This document shows, piece by piece, positions 26,992 to 36,612 of a stretch of DNA of 64,000 nucleotides. The notes beneath the pieces are model-generated. The model saw only the letters and a list, made by a program, of their open reading frames with translations, was not told where the DNA came from and searched no databases. Position 1 is the first letter of the stretch. Each line of letters begins with the position of its first letter. Made by a program: the position numbers and the translations under genes. Source of the stretch: Paracoccus denitrificans (GTDB lineage: Bacteria; Pseudomonadota; Alphaproteobacteria; Rhodobacterales; Rhodobacteraceae); assembly GCF_900100045.1 (NCBI RefSeq), contig NZ_FNEA01000018.1:49336-113335 (forward strand). The letters run 5' to 3'.

Positions 26992-27106
26992 ATTCGTCTC
27001 CGAGGTGGGGTTCTCAGTAACTCATGGTTGCAACTGCGCGGGATTCGCACAAGAGGGGCGGCCCCGCTGTTTTGGATTTGCAGCCGATTCGGCGAAAAAA
27101 CGGACA

Positions 27107-27844
27107 TCATGCTTGCGGTCCGCGCGCCATGGGGCGGGCGCGCCCTGCGACGAAATCACGCAGGTAATCGTCCTCGGCCGAGTCCAGCCCGGCCACGCTG
27201 CCCTGCCAGCGCAGCCGTCCGCAATCCAGAAGCGCTACCCGGTCGGCGATGCTGCGCACCGAGCTCATGTCATGGGTGATGGTGATGGCGGTGGCGCCGG
27301 TCTCGTCGACGATGCCGCGGATCAGGGCGTTGATCGCCGCGGCCCGGATCGGGTCCAGCCCCGTGGTCGGCTCGTCGAAGAAGATCACCTTCGGATCGGC
27401 GGCGATGGCGCGGGCCAGCCCGGCGCGCTTGCGCATGCCCCCCGAAAGCTCGGCCGGGTAGAGATCCGCCACCTCGGGGCCAAGGCCGACACGGGCCAGC
27501 TTATCGATGGCGATCCTGCGCGCCTGCGTCTTGGGCATGGTCCGCAGCAGGCGAAAGGCGACGTTGCGCCAGACCGGCAGGCTGTCGAACAGCGCCGCAT
27601 TCTGGAACAGCATGCCGAAGCCGTCCATGAACGCCGCCTGCTGCCCAGCCAGCGGCTCGCCCCGCCACAGGACCTGCCCGGCATCGGGCGTCTCCAGCCC
27701 CAGGATGCAGCGCAAGAGCACCGATTTCCCGGTGCCCGAGCCGCCGATGACCACCAGGCTCTCACCCTCAGCCAGGTCCAGGTCCACGCCGTCCAGCACC
27801 CGCTTGGCGCCATAGGCTTTGGACAGGCCGCGCACCGCCAGCAT
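27107..27844 (-). CDS. mlaF: Phospholipid ABC transporter ATP-binding protein MlaF
   Basis: 245-residue ATPase of the Mla phospholipid transport system. Walker A GGSGTGKS, signature LSGGMRKRAGLARA and Walker B VIFFDEPTTGLDP are the MlaF pattern (KR after the signature is typical). It starts at ATG 27844, one base inside the mlaE stop (TGATG), so translation is coupled. The mlaD, mlaC and mlaB partners usually found next are missing here; the operon ends after mlaF. Confidence 0.93.
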   Translation of the reverse strand: MLAVRGLSKAYGAKRVLDGVDLDLAEGESLVVIGGSGTGKSVLLRCILGLETPDAGQVLWRGEPLAGQQAAFMDGFGMLFQNAALFDSLPVWRNVAFRLLRTMPKTQARRIAIDKLARVGLGPEVADLYPAELSGGMRKRAGLARAIAADPKVIFFDEPTTGLDPIRAAAINALIRGIVDETGATAITITHDMSSVRSIADRVALLDCGRLRWQGSVAGLDSAEDDYLRDFVAGRARPMARGPQA

Positions 27845-28602
27845 CAGAAGAACAGCCCCGTCAGCGCGAAATTGGCGGCCAGGATACCGACCGAGGCCGC
27901 GACCACGGCATTGGTCGTCGCCCGCCCGACGCCCGCGGCACCCCCGGCCGCCGTCATGCCGAACCAGCAGCCCGACAGCGCCACGATCAGCCCGAAGACC
28001 GCGCCCTTGAGCAGGCCCGAGACAACGTCCCAGCTTTCCAGATAGGCCCAGGAATTGGACAGGTAGATGGCCGAGTTGAACCCCAGCGCGTTCACTCCGA
28101 TCAGCCAGCCGCCCATGATGCCGATCACGTCGCCCACGCCCACCAGCATCGGGACGCAGAGCAGCGCCGCCCACAGCCGGGGCGAGACCAGCCAGCCCAC
28201 GGGATCGGTCGAAAGCGTCACCAGCGCGTCGATCTGCTCGGTCACGCGCATGGTGCCCAGCTCTGCCGCGATGGCGCTGGCGACGCGGGCCGCGACCATC
28301 AGCCCGCCCAGCACCGGGCCAAGCTCGCGCGCCATGCCGATGGCGACGATGGCGGGCACCACGTCGCCGGCCTGGAAGCGCTCGCCCCCGGAATGGATCT
28401 GCAAGGCCAGCGCCGCGCCGGTGAACAGCGCCGTCAGCCCGACCACCGGCAGCGAGAGCCAGCCGATCTGCACGACCTGCCGCGCCAGTTCCGCCGGATG
28501 TTGCCCGACCCGGGCCAGACCGCGTGCGGCAAAGATCGTCACCTGCCCGGTCATCCGGGTCAGGCCGATCGCCGCCCTGCCGGTCAGCCGGATCGGGTTC
28601 AA
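27844..28602 (-). CDS. mlaE: Phospholipid ABC transporter permease MlaE
   Basis: 252-residue inner-membrane permease of the MlaE family (Pfam Permease), with the conserved ALALQIHSGGERFQAG, RELGPVLGGLMVAARVASAIAAELGTMRVTEQIDAL block and five to six membrane helices. The best start is TTG 28602, whose TTGA overlaps the stop of alr; internal ATG 28554 is the alternative and would cut an N-terminal amphipathic helix that family members have. Lies between alr and mlaF, all on one strand. Confidence 0.93.
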   Translation of the reverse strand: MNPIRLTGRAAIGLTRMTGQVTIFAARGLARVGQHPAELARQVVQIGWLSLPVVGLTALFTGAALALQIHSGGERFQAGDVVPAIVAIGMARELGPVLGGLMVAARVASAIAAELGTMRVTEQIDALVTLSTDPVGWLVSPRLWAALLCVPMLVGVGDVIGIMGGWLIGVNALGFNSAIYLSNSWAYLESWDVVSGLLKGAVFGLIVALSGCWFGMTAAGGAAGVGRATTNAVVAASVGILAANFALTGLFF

Positions 28603-29618
28603 AGCCAGGTCCGCTCGTAGCGCCGCCCCAGCGAGGTCAGGATCTCATAGCCGATGGTGCCCGACAGCGCCGCCAGGTCATCGACGCCCTGCCGCGCGTT
28701 CAGGATCTCCAGCGCCGCCGGCACGTCGGGCAGATCGGTCACGTCGACGGTGATCAGGTCCATCGAGATGCGGCCGATCACCGGCACCCCGCGCTCGCCG
28801 GCCCAAAGCGTCAGCTTGCCGTCCCGCGCCAGCGCCCGTGCCAGCCCGTCGGCATAGCCCGCCGCCACCGTCGCCACGCGCGACGGGCGCGCGGCGGTCC
28901 AGGCATAGCCGTAGCCCACGGATTCTCCGGGCTTCACCTCGCGCACCTGGATCACCGGCAGCGCCAGCGTCACCACGGGCCGCGCATCGGCAAAGGGCTC
29001 GCCGCCGTAAAGCCCGATGCCGGGCCGCACCAGGTCGAAATGGTAATCCGGCCCCAGCAGGATGCCGCCCGTGGCCGCCAGCGAACGCGGCACGGTCACG
29101 CCCTCGGTCATCGCGCGGAAGGCGGCGAGCTGCTGGGCATTGGCCGGGTGGTCCGGCTCGTCTGCGCAAGCCAGATGCGACATGATCAGCGCCGGGCGCG
29201 CGGCCAGCGCCTCGGCCCGGATGGCGGCCCATTCGCCGGGCTCGATGCCCAGCCGGTTCATGCCGCTGTCAAGCTGGATGCCGAAGGGACCGCGCGGACG
29301 CAGCGCACGGTCGCGGAAGAACTGCTCGGGACTGTTCAGCAGCGGAACCAGCCCGGCCAGATCCGCGCCCTCCATATGGCCGGACAGCACGAAGATGCGC
29401 GCATCATCGGGCAGAAGCGGCCGGATCGCCCGCCCCTCGGAGGCCAGCGCGACGAAGAAATCCCGCGCGCCCGCCGCGTAAAGCGGCGGCGCGACGCGAT
29501 CCGCGCCCAGCCCATAAGCATCGGCCTTGACGACCGCAGCCGCCCGCGCGCCCGGGGCCCTGGCCGCAAGCGCCTTCCAGTTGGCCACGATGGCCGGAAT
29601 ATCGATGACGAGTCCCAT
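28599..29618 (-). CDS. alr: Alanine racemase
   Basis: PLP enzyme interconverting L- and D-alanine for peptidoglycan. 339 residues, slightly shorter than the usual 360-380. The PLP lysine is Lys31 in VVKADAYGLG; SVGYGYAWTA holds the catalytic Tyr region; DLVRPGIGLYG and RISMDLITVDVTD are other hallmarks. ATG 29618 is chosen from homology; upstream in-frame sequence to 29705 runs through the pccB promoter region and is not conserved. First gene of alr-mlaE-mlaF. In many relatives alr follows dnaB; here it is divergent from pccB. Confidence 0.95.
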   Translation of the reverse strand: MGLVIDIPAIVANWKALAARAPGARAAAVVKADAYGLGADRVAPPLYAAGARDFFVALASEGRAIRPLLPDDARIFVLSGHMEGADLAGLVPLLNSPEQFFRDRALRPRGPFGIQLDSGMNRLGIEPGEWAAIRAEALAARPALIMSHLACADEPDHPANAQQLAAFRAMTEGVTVPRSLAATGGILLGPDYHFDLVRPGIGLYGGEPFADARPVVTLALPVIQVREVKPGESVGYGYAWTAARPSRVATVAAGYADGLARALARDGKLTLWAGERGVPVIGRISMDLITVDVTDLPDVPAALEILNARQGVDDLAALSGTIGYEILTSLGRRYERTWL

Positions 29619-29661
29619 GGCAGCGGCATGGCTCCTGCCATGCGCGGCGTCAAGGGTTTTA

Positions 29662-29760
29662 GCATTTTTGCTATTTGCAGCGGGGGATGCTAGCATATTT
29701 TGCAAATATTCGCCTTTCCGCTTCCCGCACCCGCAGCAAGCCTATAGTTTGCTGCAAACC
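29662..29760. promoter_or_regulatory. Putative PccR-type operator region upstream of pccB
   Basis: Within 115 bases of the pccB start there are three TTTGC-type elements: the pair TTTTGCTA/TTTGCAGC (29665-29681), the palindrome TTTGCAAA inside ATATTTTGCAAATAT (29695-29709), and the inverted repeat GTTTGCTGCAAAC (29748-29760). From memory of work on Rhodobacter sphaeroides, the propionyl-CoA responsive regulator PccR acts at TTTGCAAA motifs upstream of pccB. The regulator gene is not in this window. The region is unusually AT-rich for this genome. Confidence 0.65.
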
Positions 29761-29776
29761 CAAAGGGAGACGGCTC

Positions 29777-31309
29777 ATGAAGGACATCCTCGGCGAACTG
29801 GAATCGCGCCGCCGCGATGCGCGGCTGGGCGGCGGACAGCGACGCATCGACGCCCAGCACGCCCGCGGCAAGCTGACCGCGCGCGAGCGGCTCGAGCTGT
29901 TGCTGGACGAGGGTTCCTTCGAGGAATTCGACATGTTCGTCCGCCACCGCTCGACCGATTTCGGCATGCAGGAGGACCGCCCCTACGGCGACGGCGTGGT
30001 CACCGGCTGGGGCACGATCAACGGCCGCATGGTCTATGTGTTCAGCCAGGACTTCACCGTCTTCGGCGGCTCGCTGTCGGAAACCCATGCGCAGAAGATC
30101 TGCAAGATCATGGACATGGCGGTCCAGAATGGCGCCCCGGTGATCGGGCTGAACGATTCGGGCGGCGCGCGCATCCAGGAGGGCGTCGCCAGCCTTGCCG
30201 GCTATGCCGACGTGTTCCAGCGCAACATCATGGCCTCGGGCGTGGTGCCGCAGATCTCGGTCATCATGGGCCCCTGCGCCGGCGGCGCGGTCTATTCGCC
30301 GGCGATGACCGACTTCATCTTCATGGTCAAGGACACCTCCTACATGTTCGTGACCGGCCCGGACGTGGTCAAGACGGTGACGAACGAAGTGGTGACGGCC
30401 GAGCAACTGGGCGGCGCCTCGACCCATACCAAGAAAAGCTCGGTCGCCGACGGCGCCTTCGAAAACGACGTCGAGGCCATGTCCGAGATCCGCCGGCTGG
30501 TCGACCTCTTGCCGCTCAACAACCGCGAGAAGGCGCCGACCCGGCCGTTCTTCGACGATCCGAACCGCGTCGAGCCCAGCCTCGACACGCTGATCCCCGA
30601 CAACCCGAACCAGCCCTACGACATGAAGGAACTGATCCTGAAGGTCGGGGACGAGGGCGATTTCTACGAGATCCAGAAGGATTTCGCCGCCAATATCATC
30701 ACCGGCTTCATCCGCATCGAGGGCCAGACCGTGGGCGTCGTCGCCAACCAGCCCATGGTGCTGGCCGGCTGCCTCGACATCGACAGCTCGCGCAAGGCCG
30801 CGCGTTTCGTGCGCTTCTGCGACGCCTTCGAGATCCCGATCCTGACCTTCGTCGACGTGCCGGGCTTCCTGCCGGGCACCGGGCAGGAATATGGCGGCGT
30901 CATCAAGCATGGCGCGAAGCTGCTCTTCGCCTATGGCGAGGCGACGGTGCCGAAGGTGACCGTCATCACCCGCAAGGCTTACGGCGGCGCCTATGACGTC
31001 ATGGCCTCCAAGCACCTGCGCGGCGATTTCAACTATGCCTGGCCCACCGCCGAGATCGCCGTGATGGGCGCCAAGGGCGCGGTCGAGATCCTGTATCGCA
31101 GCGAACTCGGCGATGCCGAGAAGATCGCCGGCCGCACCAAGGATTACGAGGACCGCTTTGCCAACCCCTTCGTCGCCGCCGAGAAAGGCTTCATCGACGA
31201 GGTGATCCAGCCGCATTCGACCCGCCGCCGCGTCGCAAGGGCCTTTGCCTCACTGCGCGGCAAGAAGCTGTCGAACCCCTGGAAGAAGCACGACAACATC
31301 CCGCTGTAA
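29777..31309 (+). CDS. pccB: Propionyl-CoA carboxylase, beta (carboxyltransferase) subunit
   Basis: Carboxyltransferase half of propionyl-CoA carboxylase, making (S)-methylmalonyl-CoA with the biotin subunit PccA (33599). 510 residues with the two crotonase-like halves: [19 protein letters not shown] and [16 protein letters not shown] (first acyl-CoA/oxyanion region), and [36 protein letters not shown] (second). Ends with [10 protein letters not shown], the typical C terminus. AGGGAG lies at good spacing before ATG 29777. Regulation is probably through the TTTGCAAA elements just upstream. Confidence 0.97.
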   Translation: MKDILGELESRRRDARLGGGQRRIDAQHARGKLTARERLELLLDEGSFEEFDMFVRHRSTDFGMQEDRPYGDGVVTGWGTINGRMVYVFSQDFTVFGGSLSETHAQKICKIMDMAVQNGAPVIGLNDSGGARIQEGVASLAGYADVFQRNIMASGVVPQISVIMGPCAGGAVYSPAMTDFIFMVKDTSYMFVTGPDVVKTVTNEVVTAEQLGGASTHTKKSSVADGAFENDVEAMSEIRRLVDLLPLNNREKAPTRPFFDDPNRVEPSLDTLIPDNPNQPYDMKELILKVGDEGDFYEIQKDFAANIITGFIRIEGQTVGVVANQPMVLAGCLDIDSSRKAARFVRFCDAFEIPILTFVDVPGFLPGTGQEYGGVIKHGAKLLFAYGEATVPKVTVITRKAYGGAYDVMASKHLRGDFNYAWPTAEIAVMGAKGAVEILYRSELGDAEKIAGRTKDYEDRFANPFVAAEKGFIDEVIQPHSTRRRVARAFASLRGKKLSNPWKKHDNIPL

Positions 31310-31334
31310 CGGCGGGAAACCGGAGGGAGGACGC

Positions 31335-31988
31335 ATGTCGGGAATTGCGGTGATCGGCCTTGCGCTGGTGCCCTCGGCCGTTCTGGCCGGGATGGCCGGC
31401 CCTGCGCTGGCGCAAGGCGCCCAGGCCGACATCGTCCTGCCCTCGGGCGCCGTGGTGCGCTGGCAAGAGACGCGCCACGACGATGCCGGCGGGTTCGGCC
31501 TGACCTATCGCTTTCGCTTCGTCATGCCCGACCTGGCGCAGCGCGTGCCGGCGACCAGCGGCCCGGCCTCGGATTTCGTGGAAAACGAGGCGCGCGAACC
31601 GATCGAGATCGACACCGAAACCGGCGAGACCCTGGGCGCCGAGCCGGATGACGGCCTGATCGACCCCGCGACGCTGGAGGATCTGGCCGAGGCGGACATT
31701 CCCCCCGAAACCGAGGAGGAAGCGGCCGACGCGCTGGTCGGCACCCCGGTCCTGCCCGCTGCGCCCGACGTGCTGGCGCAGGACCCCGTGCATGACGACA
31801 TCGTCTGGCTATGCGAGAACTGGGCCCTGCCCCGCATCGCCGCTCCGGCACCGCGGCCCAGCCAGATCATCATCAGCCTGGCCGACCGCGAGGTGCCCTT
31901 CGGCGCCTTCGATCCCGAGGCGGTGCAGATATTCGAGGCGTTCCGCCTGCCGCCCGACCGCGACACCTGCGAATGGGAGCCGTGGTGA
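31335..31988 (+). CDS. DUF6497-like protein with acidic insertion, unknown function
   Basis: 217 residues, 25 bases after pccB and likely in its transcript; GGAGGGAGG precedes the ATG. A signal peptide or N-terminal helix is likely (MSGIAVIGLALVPSAVLAGMAGPALA). The conserved-looking parts are LPSGAVVRWQETRHDDAG, TYRFRFVMPDLA and, near the C terminus, VWLCENWALPRIA, IIISLADREVPFGAFDPEAVQIFEAF and CEWEPW. These resemble a Rhodobacterales family I know as DUF6497, which sits next to pccB, sometimes mislabelled acetolactate synthase. Between them, residues about 70-150 are a long Glu/Asp/Pro-rich insert. Family assignment is from memory; function unknown. Confidence 0.75.
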   Translation: MSGIAVIGLALVPSAVLAGMAGPALAQGAQADIVLPSGAVVRWQETRHDDAGGFGLTYRFRFVMPDLAQRVPATSGPASDFVENEAREPIEIDTETGETLGAEPDDGLIDPATLEDLAEADIPPETEEEAADALVGTPVLPAAPDVLAQDPVHDDIVWLCENWALPRIAAPAPRPSQIIISLADREVPFGAFDPEAVQIFEAFRLPPDRDTCEWEPW

Positions 31989-32172
31989 TGCATTTCCCCC
32001 TGCCCTCTGATGCAAGCCTGCCACAGCCGCCCGCACCCGCGCCCGCCTGCCTGCCGGGCGCCTGTCGGCCCTGCCCCGTGCTGGCTATCATGGCGCCGCG
32101 GTCGCACGAAGCGGCCGAATCTCAACCGAGCAGTCGGGACCTCGCCGTCCCGCATTACAGGAGCATGACGAC

Positions 32173-32304
32173 ATGTCGAAAAAGCTTGCACTCGCCCTCG
32201 TCCTGGTCGGCCTCGCAGCGGCCTGCGCCAAGAAAGAGCCCGATGTCGCCCCGATTCCGGTCCAGCCCGAGCCGGTCTTCCAAGGCAAATACGGCGCCAA
32301 CTGA
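32173..32304 (+). CDS. Small lipoprotein (43 residues), unknown function
   Basis: A very short gene preceded by AGGAG. The product begins MSKKLALALVLVGLAAAC, a lipoprotein signal with the Cys at residue 18, followed by a charged and Pro-rich mature part (AKKEPDVAPIPVQPEPVF) ending KYGAN. Only about 26 residues would remain after processing, so it is likely a small membrane-anchored peptide of the entericidin or assembly-lipoprotein sort. The lipobox is slightly off consensus (AAAC). Set between the DUF6497-like gene and 32398. Confidence 0.75.
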   Translation: MSKKLALALVLVGLAAACAKKEPDVAPIPVQPEPVFQGKYGAN

Positions 32305-32397
32305 GCCATTGGCCGCGCGCGGGCTGCAAGGCGGCCCGCGTGATCCGCGTTCCGCCTGCCCCCCGCGCGCCAACGCAATTCCAAGAGGGGGCAAGAC

Positions 32398-32811
32398 ATG
32401 CTGAAGCATCGCGGCTTTCCCGGCCGCCTTCCCGGCACCGATTTCCAGTTCACCATCCGCCGCGCCAACAAGAAGGGTGCAACGCCCTTGACCCGGCGCG
32501 AGCGTTTCCGCGACCGCAAGCCGGCCGACCGCCGCGCCGACACCGCCTTTCTGGCAGCCTTGATCGCGCATTTCGGCGAGGAACCCTTTCAGCGCGGCAA
32601 TCTCGACGCCGGGCGTCTGTCCTGGCTGCTCGGCCGCGAGGTGATCGCCGTCGGCAAGCTGGACCCCACCGATTACGACCAGTTTCTGCGCGTCGACATG
32701 AAGCGCGCCGAGGCCAGTTTTCCCGAGCTTTTCGCCGAGGACGCCCCGGAATTCGACTGGGACGACGAGGAGTGGGATGACGAGGATCGGGACGGCGAGG
32801 ACGAGCTCTGA
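32398..32811 (+). CDS. Uncharacterised basic/acidic two-part protein
   Basis: I do not recognise a family. 137 residues. The N-terminal 50 are strongly basic (RRANKKGATPLTRRERFRDRK), the middle (51-112) looks folded (AFLAALIAHFGEEPF, LSWLLGREVIAVGKL, YDQFLRVDMKRAEASFPELF), and the last 25 are almost all Asp/Glu (DWDDEEWDDEDRDGEDEL). No signal peptide. AAGAGGGGG lies just before the ATG. Lies in the propionate region with pccB and pccA; charge pattern suggests nucleic acid or protein binding, but this is only inference. Confidence 0.75.
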   Translation: MLKHRGFPGRLPGTDFQFTIRRANKKGATPLTRRERFRDRKPADRRADTAFLAALIAHFGEEPFQRGNLDAGRLSWLLGREVIAVGKLDPTDYDQFLRVDMKRAEASFPELFAEDAPEFDWDDEEWDDEDRDGEDEL

Positions 32812-32885
32812 TGGCCGGCCTGGGGATGGGCGGATTGCCGCGTAGCGTTGCCTTTTCACACCGTTGTCAGTTTCTTCCGGGGATA

Positions 32886-32907
32886 GTGCGTGCAATATTG
32901 TGCGCAC
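32886..32907. promoter_or_regulatory. Near-perfect 22-bp palindrome upstream of lipoprotein gene 32957
   Basis: GTGCG...CAAT-ATTG...CGCAC: arms GTGCGTGCAAT and ATTGTGCGCAC, complementary at 9 of 11 positions, centred at 32896/32897, 50 bases upstream of the ATG. Fits a dimeric repressor or activator site; also could pair in RNA. The regulator is unknown. Confidence 0.5.
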
Positions 32908-32956
32908 CTCTATCACCAACGGCCCGGAAGCGGGCCCATAATACAGGCAAAAAGCT

Positions 32957-33202
32957 ATGCAAAAATCCGTCATCCTCCGTCTTTCCGGCGCGGTCCTGCT
33001 GGTCGCCGGCCTTGCTGCCTGCGAACAGGGCTATGGCGGCGGCTCGACCCTGTCCCCCGACGCGCAGCGCGCGGCTGGCGGCGCGTTGGCCGGTGCGGCC
33101 GTGGCAAAGATCATCGACGGTGACGTTGCAACCGGCGCCCTCATCGGCGCGGCCGGCGGTGCGCTGTGCGACGACGCCGGCGTCTGCCAGCGCCGCTACT
33201 GA
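32957..33202 (+). CDS. Glycine-zipper lipoprotein A
   Basis: 81 residues with a lipoprotein signal, MQKSVILRLSGAVLLVAGLAAC (Cys22, lipobox LAAC). The mature part has a Gly/Ala helix pattern (GGALAGAAVAKIIDGDVATGALIGAAGGA), as in glycine-zipper outer-membrane lipoproteins, then a terminal ALCDDAGVCQRRY with two Cys. Lipoprotein B (33269) shares the layout and the ALCDDxxxCQ end, so the two look like tandem paralogues. It lies in the pcc region; function unknown. Confidence 0.82.
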   Translation: MQKSVILRLSGAVLLVAGLAACEQGYGGGSTLSPDAQRAAGGALAGAAVAKIIDGDVATGALIGAAGGALCDDAGVCQRRY

Positions 33203-33268
33203 TTTCAACAGGGCCGATGGCGCAGGGCTGACCGCCCGCGCCGCCGCCCGCATCCCGGAGCAAACGAG

Positions 33269-33481
33269 ATGTCCAAGAAACTCGTCCTCGCGCTTGGCCT
33301 CGGCCTTTTCGGCCTGGCCGGCTGCACCCAAGGCATCAATCCGACCGACATGGATCGCGGCCTCATCGGCGCCGGTGTCGGCGCGACCGCTGCCCATGTG
33401 GGCGGCCACAACGTCGCCAAGGGCGCGGCGATCGGCGCTGTCGCCGGCGCGCTCTGCGACGACGTGCGTCTGTGCCAATAA
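33269..33481 (+). CDS. Glycine-zipper lipoprotein B
   Basis: 70 residues. MSKKLVLALGLGLFGLAGC is a lipoprotein signal (lipobox LAGC, Cys19). Mature sequence has the helix GLIGAGVGATAAHVGGHNVAKGAAIGAVAGA and ends ALCDDVRLCQ, matching lipoprotein A 67 bases upstream. The signal peptide also resembles that of the 43-residue lipoprotein at 32173 (MSKKL). A strong terminator follows. Function unknown; paralogy is seen directly. Confidence 0.8.
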   Translation: MSKKLVLALGLGLFGLAGCTQGINPTDMDRGLIGAGVGATAAHVGGHNVAKGAAIGAVAGALCDDVRLCQ

Positions 33482-33533
33482 CGCCTTCGCCACGCTGACG
33501 GCCCGCCTCGGCGCGCCGATCCAGCCTTTTTCC

Positions 33534-33566
33534 AGCCGTCCCGGCAACCTGCCGGGGCGGCTTTTT
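33534..33566 (+). terminator. Strong rho-independent terminator between lipoprotein B and pccA
   Basis: Arms AGCCGTCCCGGCA (33534-33546) and TGCCGGGGCGGCT (33550-33562) pair over 13 bp with a single G-U wobble, loop ACC, then TTTTT. pccA starts only 32 bases later, so transcription of pccA must read through or begin in a very short space. Confidence 0.9.
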
Positions 33567-33598
33567 CACGTTCGGGATCTGCCCCAAGGGAAAGAAAC

Positions 33599-35656
<2,058 letters not shown>

Positions 35657-35705
35657 CAGGCAACCGCCGGGCGCTTGCAGGCGCCCGGCTGCAAGGTGGG
35701 AACCC

Positions 35706-36365
35706 ATGCCGATTCTGGACGACTATCTCAGCCCCCAGGCACAGCAGGCGTTCATCGCCGGGCTGTTCATCGCCACGGGCTGGTGGGTCGTCGCCTTCCA
35801 GAACCGCCGCCGCGATGCCAAGCTGCGGACCGAGCGGGTCGACGACATGCAGCGCGCGCTTCTGGCCGAGGTGCGCGCCCATGTCGTCGCGCTGGAGCGC
35901 CAGGTGCAGGACGGGCGCTTTGACACGCTGCTTTCGCAGATCGAAGAGGGCAATGCCGGCCTGGTCATCGCCCATAGCGGCAACGACCGCATCTTTCGCG
36001 CCGTGCTGCCGGACATCCACCTGCTGCCGGGGGCGGTGATCGACCCGGTGGTCATCTATTACCGGCTGATCGCGGTCATGGATTCCATGGCCGAATCCAT
36101 TCGCCGCATGGCCCGCAGCCGTCCCGAGGGCGCCGCCGACATGATGCTGGATTACATTCTGCTGAACCAGGAAGCGCGCGAGGCCGGGCTGGACGTTCTG
36201 GAGGTGCTGACCGCCAGCCTGCGCGGCGGCGAGGCCGAGATCCAGGCCATGCTGCGCAAGCAGCGCGAGGATGCGGGCCGGCTGATCGCCGCCACCCTGC
36301 CCGGCGAATTGGCCGGGCTTCGCGATCGCCTCAATAAGCGATCTTCGGACCGGAGCGGCCTTTGA
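35706..36365 (+). CDS. Membrane-anchored coiled protein, unknown function
   Basis: No family recognised. 219 residues. One N-terminal membrane helix (AFIAGLFIATGWWVVAFQ, about 15-32) is followed by a basic and helical region (RRRDAKLRTERVDDMQRALLAEVRAHVVALERQVQ) that may be coiled coil. The rest is mainly helical, rich in Leu, Ala and Glu, with no Cys. Most of the chain should face the cytosol. It follows pccA by 49 bases on the same strand and probably shares its transcript. Its last 35 bases overlap the 3' end of the minus-strand small gene 36331-36513. Confidence 0.75.
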   Translation: MPILDDYLSPQAQQAFIAGLFIATGWWVVAFQNRRRDAKLRTERVDDMQRALLAEVRAHVVALERQVQDGRFDTLLSQIEEGNAGLVIAHSGNDRIFRAVLPDIHLLPGAVIDPVVIYYRLIAVMDSMAESIRRMARSRPEGAADMMLDYILLNQEAREAGLDVLEVLTASLRGGEAEIQAMLRKQREDAGRLIAATLPGELAGLRDRLNKRSSDRSGL

Positions 36366-36513
36366 TGGGTTTCAGGCCGATGACACTGGTGATTTCATTC
36401 GCGCTGCGGGTGCGGCGCAGCCGCTCGATCACCTGCTCGATGGCCGGGTCCGGCTTGCGCGGCCGGGACGGAGCGGCCTCGTCGGTCACGCGCGTCAGGG
36501 ACGATTTCGCCAT
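36331..36513 (-). CDS. Small basic protein (60 residues), unknown function
   Basis: Short gene with an excellent ribosome site (AAAGGAG, seven bases before ATG 36513). Product MAKSSLTRVTDEAAPSRPRK... contains a basic N terminus and then EQVIERLRRTRSANEITSVIG and a GLKPIKGRSGPKIAY tail. No hydrophobic stretch. It overlaps the end of the convergent membrane-anchored gene by 35 bases. I cannot name a family. A coding role is supported by the ribosome site and by a sensible amino-acid composition, unlike the antisense frames nearby. Confidence 0.65.
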   Translation of the reverse strand: MAKSSLTRVTDEAAPSRPRKPDPAIEQVIERLRRTRSANEITSVIGLKPIKGRSGPKIAY

Positions 36514-36612
36514 GGCACAGCTCCTTTGCAGCAGGCAGCCCATCTGCCCTGGCCCCAAGATAAGGCGTCAAGCCCCTTGTCGCAATGAAGGAGTTGCGAT
36601 TTTCGCAACTTC

